Source: Metabacillus sp. B2-18
Lineage (GTDB): Bacteria; Bacillota; Bacilli; Bacillales; Bacillaceae
Direction: 5' to 3'
NCBI RefSeq assembly: GCF_021117275.1
Contig: NZ_CP088245.1
Span: 4,838,001 to 4,902,000, forward strand
Length of the DNA stretch: 64,000 nucleotides
Below are positions 56,606 to 64,000 of this stretch, in pieces. A model generated the notes under the pieces. The model was not told the DNA's origin, made no database searches, and saw nothing but the letters and a program-made list of their open reading frames with translations. The position numbers and the translations under genes are program-made. How positions within the stretch are numbered: the first letter of the stretch is position 1; each line of letters starts with the position of its first letter.

Positions 56606-57448
56606 TTATTTAACTGCACCATCTGTAATACTAGAAATAAATAGTCTGTTAAACAGTAGGAAAATAATTAATAAAGGGACTGTAGCCCAGAATACTCCAG
56701 ATAGAATCATACCGAAGTCAATGTTGAATGTGTTACTTAATGTCGCCAGGGCAACTTGAATTGTATACATTTCTGGATCTCTTAAAATCGTAAATTGCCA
56801 TAAGAATTCTCCCCATACAGCTGTGAAGACGATAATACCTAATGTTGCAAATGCAGGTAAAATGATCGGCAGCACAATACTGCGGTAGATTCTGAAATTC
56901 GAACACCCATCAAGCTTTGCTGCTTCAATTAATTCATCAGGCACCGAATTGCTTACATATTGCCTCATTAAGAAGATTCCTAATGGATTTAAGAAAAATA
57001 GAATCGCAACACCTTGTAATGTATCAAGCAAACCTGCTTTTGAGATTAAATAGTATTGCGGAATTAACCCTAACTGTGGAGGGATAACCATTGTTAAAAG
57101 AATCGCAATAAACAATGCGTTTTTTCCAGGAAATCTAAATTTCGCAAAAGCAAATCCTGCTAGTGAGCTAATGATTAACACAACGATTGTTACTGATGTA
57201 CAAAGAATCACAGTGTTTAACATCGCTTGGAAGAAATCAATGGCACCCAATACCTTCTGGAAGTTTTCCACTAACAAGTTACCCGGAGTAATCGTTGGCG
57301 GAATGGAGTTATAAGCTGAACTTGGGCGGGTTGCCATTACAAACATCCAATAAAATGGAAACAATGAAAAAAGTGATGCTAGAGTAAGAAATGTATAGAT
57401 GAAAATTCTACCTTTTGAAAACTTTTTTGTTCCTGCTACGTCACCCAT
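56606..57448 (-). CDS. carbohydrate ABC transporter permease (MalG type)
   Basis: A 280-residue CUT1-family permease with six helices. The N-terminal motif FPFYWMFVMATRPSSAYNSIPP and the EAA loop ELIEAAKLDGCSNFRIYRSIVLPI are typical of MalG-like subunits. Its start overlaps the stop of the preceding permease gene by 1 base. No ATPase gene is in the cluster, so it should share an MsmX-type ATPase encoded elsewhere, as Bacillus sugar importers do. Confidence 0.93.
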   Translation of the reverse strand: MGDVAGTKKFSKGRIFIYTFLTLASLFSLFPFYWMFVMATRPSSAYNSIPPTITPGNLLVENFQKVLGAIDFFQAMLNTVILCTSVTIVVLIISSLAGFAFAKFRFPGKNALFIAILLTMVIPPQLGLIPQYYLISKAGLLDTLQGVAILFFLNPLGIFLMRQYVSNSVPDELIEAAKLDGCSNFRIYRSIVLPIILPAFATLGIIVFTAVWGEFLWQFTILRDPEMYTIQVALATLSNTFNIDFGMILSGVFWATVPLLIIFLLFNRLFISSITDGAVK

Positions 57449-58398
57449 TAGTTAGCTCCCTCCTTTTTTCTACCAATTTTCCCTGATGTTATTAACGTAT
57501 TAATCGCAGAGAAGACGATGATGATAAATAACAAAATAACCGCTGTTGCTGATGCTGTACCAAAAGATTGTAATTTAAAGGCATCGCGGTATAGATACAT
57601 AACAACTGTCATTGCTTCATCTCTTGTAAATGCTGATGCACCTAAGAATACGGTTGGTTCAGCGAATAATTGCAGTGCACCAACTGTTGAGAAGAAAACA
57701 GTTAAAATGATAAACGGCTTTAACATCGGCATTGTAATATAAAGCATTTGTTGGAACTTATTTGCACCATCAATTGTTGCTGCTTCATACAGGTCATTTG
57801 AAATACTTTGAAGACCCGCTAGATAAATGATTGTGTTGTAACCAACCCATCTCCAAAATACCATGATGGAGATTGCAATTTTTGTACCCCATTCAGATGA
57901 AGCCCAGCTAACCGGATCAAATCCAAACACGCCTAGTACATAATTGGCTAAGGAAGTTTCGTGATTACTAAATAACACACTAAAAATGAGGGCTACTGCA
58001 ACCATTGACGTAATATATGGCATGAAGATCGTAACTCGGAAGAAATTTCTAAAGCGGAGAAACGATAGATTTAATAGAAATGCAAGGATAATCCCAACAA
58101 CTAATTGAGGGGCAGTACCCATTAATCCAATAACGATTGTGTTATATAAAGATTTCCAAAATAGTGGATCTTCTAATACAATTTTGAAGTTATTTAACCC
58201 AGCAAACTCCATAGGGCTTAGCCCATTCCATTTTTGGAAAGCTAGATATAAACTGAATAACGCCGGATATAAACCAATAACAGCAAAGATGATAAAGAAA
58301 GGTGAAACATAAAGATAGCCAGAAATCATGTCTTTCTTTTCTTCTGATAGAAACCTTTTCTTTTTGACTACTTTTTCGTTTGCAGAAACCATTTTCAC
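57448..58398 (-). CDS. carbohydrate ABC transporter permease (MalF type)
   Basis: A 316-residue CUT1 permease. After a basic N-terminus (VVKKKRFLSEEKKDM) come six helices; family blocks are YLYVSPFFIIFAVIGLYPAL, LAFQKWNGLSP and the EAA loop LYEAATIDGANKFQQMLYITMP. It forms a heterodimer with the MalG-type subunit. 74 bases separate it from the binding-protein gene. The substrate is inferred as cello-oligosaccharide from context. Confidence 0.93.
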   Translation of the reverse strand: MKMVSANEKVVKKKRFLSEEKKDMISGYLYVSPFFIIFAVIGLYPALFSLYLAFQKWNGLSPMEFAGLNNFKIVLEDPLFWKSLYNTIVIGLMGTAPQLVVGIILAFLLNLSFLRFRNFFRVTIFMPYITSMVAVALIFSVLFSNHETSLANYVLGVFGFDPVSWASSEWGTKIAISIMVFWRWVGYNTIIYLAGLQSISNDLYEAATIDGANKFQQMLYITMPMLKPFIILTVFFSTVGALQLFAEPTVFLGASAFTRDEAMTVVMYLYRDAFKLQSFGTASATAVILLFIIIVFSAINTLITSGKIGRKKEGAN

Positions 58399-58472
58399 TC
58401 CCCGTTTCTTTCAGTAAAACTAGATATGGTGCAACGATGCGCACCATATCTTAGCTTCATTCATTTTTTGAA

Positions 58473-59774
58473 TTAACGATTTACTAAATCTTGTGCACGT
58501 TTAACAGCAGCTTTCCACTCTTCTTCTGGATCCGCACCGTCTTGAACGTTTTTAAGTGCATTTAGAACTTCTTGGTGTACTGGGAAGTATTTTTCACCTT
58601 TATAAACGGCACCTTCGATATCTTGTGCTGCTTGAGCAAATACTTCAGATGTTACTTGACCACCAAAGAACTCATCTTGGTTAGAAGTGAACTCTTCCAT
58701 TTCATACACAGCTGGTGCAGATGGGAATAATCCATTGCTTTGGAATGATTTTAATTGGTTTTCAGGTGATACTAACCATTCAACGAAATCATATGCAGCT
58801 TGTGCATTTTCAGTTTCACTTGGGATTGCGATGTAAGATCCACCCCAGTTAGCAGCAAAATCAGTTGGTAAAGTAGCTACTTTGAAGTTACCTGAAGCAT
58901 CTGGAGCATTACCTTCCATCCAACCTTTTAACCAGCCAGCACCTAATTCAGCAGCGAACTCACCAGTGTTAACAGCGTTTGACCATTCTGGTGTCCACAT
59001 ATCAAATTTACCAACGATTCCAGCTTTATCTAACTCAACAGCATAATCGTATGCTTTTTTAACCGCACTACCTTCTTCATCTAAAATTAACTCACCATCA
59101 GGATTTAAGTATGTTTCAACAGCAGAATCAAGATAGGCTCTGTAAGCCATTTCAATACTGTCTACGAAAGGTTTACCAGTTTTCTCTTTTACTTGTAATC
59201 CAGCTTCTTTAAAAGCTTCTGGAGAATTGATTAATGCTTCTACTTCAGCAGGCTCAGTTGGTAGACCAGCTGCTTCGAATACATCTGTACGATAGTATAA
59301 TGCTTTAGGTCCAATATCAGTTGGAAGACCGAATAAGAAGTCTCCATCTGCATTTTCACCAGCATTCCATTTCCACTCTAGGTATTGATCTTGAACGTCT
59401 TTTGCACCAAGATCATATAAGTTTGCAAAACGATCTTGAGCAGCTTTGAAACGATCAAATTGATCTACTTCTAACATCGCGATATCAGGAGCACCACTAC
59501 CAGCTGATAAAGCTGTGAATAATGCATCATGGTGTTCAGCTGTTTCGGAAGATTTAAATTTTATTGTTACGTTTGGATTTTGTTCTTGATATTCTTTTAC
59601 TAACTCTTCATAGCCTGTTGCACCGAAAGCCCAGAAGTTTAGTTCTACTTTTTCATCTCCACTTCCGCCACCCTCTGAAGCGGTTTCATTTTTATCCCCA
59701 CCGCTACATGCCGCTAACGAAAATGCTAAAGCTAAAGACAAACCGGAAGCTAACCATTTTTTCTTGCTTTTCAT
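58473..59774 (-). CDS. sugar-binding lipoprotein of the cello-oligosaccharide-type ABC importer
   Basis: A 433-residue extracellular binding lipoprotein of the CUT1 class. Signal peptide with lipobox ALAFSLAACSGG, then two-lobed SBP fold with VELNFWAFGATGYEELVKEY, a typical N-terminal strand, FGLPTDIGPKALYYRTDVFE and NWGGSYIAIPSETENAQAAY in the C-lobe. AAGGGGGAAATAAA precedes the ATG. First gene of the importer operon, controlled by a strong promoter with three operator copies. Confidence 0.93.
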   Translation of the reverse strand: MKSKKKWLASGLSLALAFSLAACSGGDKNETASEGGGSGDEKVELNFWAFGATGYEELVKEYQEQNPNVTIKFKSSETAEHHDALFTALSAGSGAPDIAMLEVDQFDRFKAAQDRFANLYDLGAKDVQDQYLEWKWNAGENADGDFLFGLPTDIGPKALYYRTDVFEAAGLPTEPAEVEALINSPEAFKEAGLQVKEKTGKPFVDSIEMAYRAYLDSAVETYLNPDGELILDEEGSAVKKAYDYAVELDKAGIVGKFDMWTPEWSNAVNTGEFAAELGAGWLKGWMEGNAPDASGNFKVATLPTDFAANWGGSYIAIPSETENAQAAYDFVEWLVSPENQLKSFQSNGLFPSAPAVYEMEEFTSNQDEFFGGQVTSEVFAQAAQDIEGAVYKGEKYFPVHQEVLNALKNVQDGADPEEEWKAAVKRAQDLVNR

Positions 59775-59819
59775 TTTATTTCCCCCTTGGTTTTTGTTTT
59801 ATAACCGTTACCCGTTACG

Positions 59820-59831
59820 GAAACCGATTTC
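59820..59831. promoter_or_regulatory. LacI-type operator, proximal copy, importer operon
   Basis: GAAACCGATTTC, one mismatch from the cluster palindrome, about 46 bases before the binding-protein start codon, within the leader. Confidence 0.65.
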
Positions 59832-59867
59832 CCTATCAGGAAAAAATTAAAGTGGTTTTCGTTACTG

Positions 59868-59958
59868 GAAACCGCTTTCAACTATGATTATATCTTCTAT
59901 TATTCTATAAATCAATCTATTTTTTGAAAAAATTAAAAACTTTTTAAAAACCGGTTTC
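59868..59958 (-). promoter_or_regulatory. importer-operon promoter with start-site and upstream operators
   Basis: On the minus strand TTGATT (59915-59910) and TATAAT (59892-59887) are 17 bases apart. GAAAGCGGTTTC (59879-59868) covers the start site and lies within TTGAAAGCGGTTTCCA, which also matches cre at all but one defined base. GAAACCGGTTTT (59958-59947) lies upstream of -35. Operators on both sides of the promoter suit repression by looping. Confidence 0.72.
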
Positions 59959-59990
59959 CATATCTATTTCCTTCTATAGTAAAGCTAATT

Positions 59991-60016
59991 AAAAAGCCAT
60001 CCTTATAGGATGGCTT
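59991..60016 (-). terminator. terminator of pyrG
   Basis: On the minus strand AGCCATCC pairs with GGATGGCT around TATAA, followed by TTTTAATT, 11 bases after the pyrG stop. Confidence 0.85.
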
Positions 60017-60026
60017 AACTAATGTT

Positions 60027-61652
<1,626 letters not shown>

Positions 61653-61788
61653 CTAATCTTTTTTTATTTTGTACAAGAAATGAAAAAATCATTTGAAAAA
61701 CGATGAATAAGAGTGAAAAATTTTGTGAAATTCAGGGGTAAGCCTGTCCTACTTAACAATTCTAAATCATTTTAGAATTGAACTTTAA

Positions 61789-61842
61789 ACTTTTATATAA
61801 AATAAGAAAGCTCCCTTCCAAACAAACTTGAAAGGGAGCTGT
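61789..61842 (-). promoter_or_regulatory. pyrG leader attenuator (CTP-sensing)
   Basis: On the minus strand AGCTCCCTTTC (61840-61830) pairs with GGAAGGGAGCT (about 61819-61809), followed by TTCTTATTTT, giving an intrinsic terminator about 40-70 bases after the start point. Its 5' arm contains GCTCCCTTTC, the pyrimidine tract that extra Gs added at low CTP pair with in B. subtilis to prevent termination. Confidence 0.88.
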
Positions 61843-61881
61843 AATTGTTTAATTAAACGAACAATCTCTTTTTAAAGAGCC

Positions 61882-61918
61882 CAAAATAGATTCTACCTAG
61901 TTAGAAAAAGAAAGTCAA
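61882..61918 (-). promoter_or_regulatory. pyrG promoter with GGG initiation
   Basis: On the minus strand TTGACT (61918-61913) and TAGAAT (61895-61890) are 17 bases apart, and 7 bases after the -10 the transcript would begin GGGCTC (61882). The GGG start followed by C/T is required for iterative G addition in the known pyrG mechanism. Confidence 0.88.
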
Positions 61919-61930
61919 GACGATTTGATT

Positions 61931-62497
61931 TTATTTTTCTTCGTCTGAATCATCATCAAAATCGTCGTCTTCTTCGTCATCATCAAGGTCGTCATCATAG
62001 TCATCGTCATCATCATCGATTAAATCATCATCATCATCTTCATCTAAATCGTCTGCATCATCTATATCATCAAAATCATCTTCTTCTTCGTCGTCATCTG
62101 AATCATCGTATTCATCGATATCGTCATATTCGAGGTCTTCCTCATCAAGCTCATCGTATACATCATCCAGATCTTCATCGTCTGCTTTTTTCGATTTTTT
62201 CTTTTTAGGTTTTGCAACAGGAACGATTTCTTCTTCAATTTGCTCGTATGGATACCATGTGCGTAATCCCCACATGTTTTCACCAACACAAATAAAACGG
62301 CCATCGATGTTGATGTCTGTATAAAATTGAGCAATTTTATCTTCTACTTGTTGCTGTGATAATCCTAGAAGATCAGCAATTTCTTTTACTAAATCACTAA
62401 ATACGTAAGGTTTTCTTGCTTCTAAGAAAAGTTCATAGGCAACCTCAACCATTGCCATTTCTTTTATTTGTTCTTCTGTTAATTGTTTTAGACTCAA
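61931..62497 (-). CDS. rpoE: DNA-directed RNA polymerase delta subunit
   Basis: Gram-positive RNA polymerase auxiliary subunit that speeds recycling and affects promoter selectivity. 188 residues: folded N-terminal HARE-HTH-like domain (about 1-90, with VEVAYELFLEARKPYVF and FYTDINIDGRF) and a disordered, extremely Asp/Glu-rich C-terminal tail (about 100-188), as in the family. The start is a TTG at 62497, preceded by GAAAGGAAGTGCC. It lies upstream of pyrG in the same direction, as in B. subtilis. Confidence 0.95.
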   Translation of the reverse strand: MSLKQLTEEQIKEMAMVEVAYELFLEARKPYVFSDLVKEIADLLGLSQQQVEDKIAQFYTDINIDGRFICVGENMWGLRTWYPYEQIEEEIVPVAKPKKKKSKKADDEDLDDVYDELDEEDLEYDDIDEYDDSDDDEEEDDFDDIDDADDLDEDDDDDLIDDDDDDYDDDLDDDEEDDDFDDDSDEEK

Positions 62498-62766
62498 GTT
62501 CCGGCACTTCCTTTCTACATCATCGATCTATTGTAAATCCAGGGCCGCTTTCTAGTGTGGTTCTGTTATCTTAGACAGAATTCAGCTAGAATAAGCCAAT
62601 TAAGTAGAATAAACTTTAAAATATGTACATAGCAAACCTATCAAATCATACCATTCATTATAAACAATTTCTAGCAGTTTATGCCACCTTTATCATGTAA
62701 AAATTGATTTAGGAGTGTTTTTAGGTTATTTTTGCCACCATCTCGCAACTCTTTATCCACTAAAAC

Positions 62767-63095
62767 GGTCTTCATCACATGCATGAAGACCATCTCAGCA
62801 CGTTTCACCCACTTAAACAGTCTTCATCTCGCCTATGAAGACCATCTCGCAACTCTTCACCCACTTAAACAGTCTTCATCTCTCTTATGAAGACCATCTC
62901 AGCACGCTTCACCCACTTAAACAGTCTTCATCTCGCCTATGAAGACCATCTCACAACTCTTCACCCACTTAAACAGTCTTCATCTCGCCTATGAAGACCA
63001 TCTCGCAACTCTTCACCCACTTAAACAGTCTTCATCTCGCCTATGAAGACCATCTCGCAACTCTTCACCCACTTAAACAGTCTTCATAGCCTCGT
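62767..63095. repeat. 52-bp tandem hairpin array 3
   Basis: Hairpin cores start at 62767, 62819, 62871, 62923, 62975 and 63027, with a partial at 63079, each 52 bases apart. The core arms AGTCTTCAT and ATGAAGACC are nearly those of array 2, but the 27-bp spacer (ATCTCGCAACTCTTCACCCA type) is different. Two spacer versions (AGCACG, GCAACTC) alternate in the first units. Confidence 0.95.
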
Positions 63096-63128
63096 TAATG
63101 ACAGCCGGAAGTGTCACACCTAGCCACT

Positions 63129-63160
63129 AAAAAAAACAGAAACCGGCGTAACCGGTTTCC
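63129..63160 (-). terminator. terminator of the icmF-type gene
   Basis: On the minus strand GAAACCGG pairs with CCGGTTTC around TTACG, then TG and eight T. It is 7 bases after the stop of the mutase gene. The stem resembles the cluster operator but is far from it. Confidence 0.85.
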
Positions 63161-63166
63161 CCAACT

Positions 63167-64000
63167 CTACATATTCCTTCTATATTGTCCCCCGACCTCA
63201 TATAATGCCTGCGTAATTTGGCCAAGGCTGGCTACTTTTACAGTTTCCATTAGTTCGGCAAAGATGTTGCCGTTGTGGATAGCTTTGTTTTTTAGGTTCA
63301 ACAATGCTTCTTCAACTTTGTGCTCGTGTGTTTGTTGGAAGGCCTTTAAGTTTTGGATTTGCGTTTCTTTTTCTTCCTGTGATGCACGGGCGAGTTCCAT
63401 GTTGTCCATCATGTCTTGTGATGGTGGGTTTGGATTTAGGTAAGTGTTTACACCGATGACTGGCAGTTCACCTGTGTGTTTTTTCATTTCATAGTGCATC
63501 GATTCATCCTGGATTTTGCCGCGTTGATATTGTGTTTCCATTGCGCCTAGTACACCGCCGCGTTCATTAATACGGTCAAATTCCTGTAGTACTGCTTCTT
63601 CTACTAAGTCTGTTAACTCTTCAATAATGAATGAGCCTTGCAGCGGATTCTCATTTTTCGTTAAGCCATGTTCTTTCGTAATAATCATTTGAATCGCCAT
63701 TGCGCGGCGTACCGATTCTTCAGTTGGCGTTGTGATCGCCTCATCATAGGCATTTGTGTGTAATGAATTACAATTATCATGCAGGGCCATTAGTGCTTGA
63801 AGGGTTGTGCGAATATCATTAAAGTCAATTTCCTGGGCATGCAGGGATCGCCCTGATGTTTGAACATGATATTTTAGCTTTTGACTTCGTTCATTGGCGC
63901 CGTATTTGTCGCGCATGACGGTTGCCCATATTCTCCGGGCAACGCGACCGATAACCGTATATTCCGGATCGAGTCCATTGCTGAAGAAAAAGGATAAGTT
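63167..64000 (-). CDS. icmF: fused isobutyryl-CoA mutase/methylmalonyl-CoA mutase-type protein (C-terminal part, 5' end outside window)
   Basis: The open frame enters the window at 64000 reading [20 protein letters not shown] and continues to the stop at 63167, about 277 residues. It contains the mutase large-domain C-terminal blocks [40 protein letters not shown] (the substrate/catalytic region with the conserved His-Thr-Asn segment) and [14 protein letters not shown]. The C-terminal end ([20 protein letters not shown]) fits IcmF, the B12-dependent isobutyryl-CoA mutase fused to its G-protein chaperone; the B12 and GTPase parts would be upstream. It is not in this place in B. subtilis. Role: conversion of branched acyl-CoAs. 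Confidence 0.85.
   Translation of the reverse strand, partial: NLSFFFSNGLDPEYTVIGRVARRIWATVMRDKYGANERSQKLKYHVQTSGRSLHAQEIDFNDIRTTLQALMALHDNCNSLHTNAYDEAITTPTEESVRRAMAIQMIITKEHGLTKNENPLQGSFIIEELTDLVEEAVLQEFDRINERGGVLGAMETQYQRGKIQDESMHYEMKKHTGELPVIGVNTYLNPNPPSQDMMDNMELARASQEEKETQIQNLKAFQQTHEHKVEEALLNLKNKAIHNGNIFAELMETVKVASLGQITQALYEVGGQYRRNM

Noticed and set aside
62062..62334. 90-codon minus-strand frame inside rpoE
   Set aside because: Met/Lys-rich shadow of the Asp/Glu codon stretch; rpoE itself explains the DNA.
62767..63095. Hairpin array 3 as a CRISPR array
   Set aside because: Spacers are nearly identical to each other and there are no cas genes in the window.
63139..63159. GAAACCGG/CCGGTTTC near icmF as a member of the cellulose operators
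   Set aside because: The stem has a 5-base loop and is followed by eight T, so it is a terminator; the arms are not contiguous as in the operator.

Overview
The window looks like the chromosome of a low-GC, endospore-forming Bacillaceae (Bacillus or a close relative such as Metabacillus; the genus is my inference). The evidence is AGGAGG-type ribosome sites, TTG/GTG starts, sporulation genes (spoIIR, racA, spo0F, a YhcN-type lipoprotein) and a backbone in the order I know from B. subtilis: upp, glyA, ywlG, rpiB, ywlE, mntP, ywlC, ywlB, spoIIR, prmC, prfA, ywkD, racA, tdk, rpmE, rho, murAB, fbaA, spo0F, ywjG, pyrG, rpoE. Most backbone genes are on the minus strand. No rRNA, tRNA or CRISPR array was found.

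Region by region. 1-6.4 kb: a Vpr-like secreted protease (cut by the window edge), upp, a MASE3 sensor kinase and glyA. 6.4-10.9 kb: an accessory island with two diverged IS256-family elements side by side inside a 52-bp tandem hairpin array. 10.9-20.2 kb: ywlG to ywlB, interrupted by a chemotaxis receptor and a YcgR/YcgQ permease pair with a His-rich COG0523 metallochaperone GTPase and an esterase. 20.3-22.3 kb: two unrecognised secreted low-complexity proteins. 22.3-25.6 kb: spoIIR, prmC, prfA and a glyoxalase-like protein. 25.8-31 kb: a nickel-type ABC operon (nikABCDE order) with a consensus promoter, a Fur-like operator and a frameshifted nikD. 31.3-35.8 kb: racA, a sporulation lipoprotein, a second 52-bp hairpin array split by an IS21-family element, and tdk. 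36-42.2 kb: rpmE, rho, murAB, fbaA, spo0F (with a sigma-H promoter) and ywjG. 42.2-49.2 kb: a divergent 5-oxoproline utilisation locus (pxpA plus transporter; pxpB, pxpC, accB, accC and an IclR regulator). 49.5-59.8 kb: a cellulose/cello-oligosaccharide cluster (GH5 cellulase, chemoreceptor, GH1 beta-glucosidase, LacI regulator, sugar ABC importer) tied together by a repeated GAAACCGGTTTC-like operator. 60-64 kb: pyrG with its GGG-start attenuator, rpoE, a third 52-bp hairpin array, and the C-terminal part of an IcmF-type mutase.

The most unusual signal is the set of three tandem arrays. They have different sequences but the same 52-bp period and layout: a 25-bp hairpin plus a 27-bp spacer. 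Two of them are insertion sites for IS elements, and removing each element with its target duplication (9 bp and 7 bp) restores the 52-bp register exactly. A ~29-bp dispersed repeat (GTGCCTGTCAC...TTTTGTCGAA) lies in many intergenic gaps and usually ends in a Spo0A-box core. Four genes appear broken or shortened by small indels: nikD, istB, the cell-wall anchor of the cellulase, and nikE, whose 3' end runs into repeat DNA. All readings are by eye; no homology or folding search was run.
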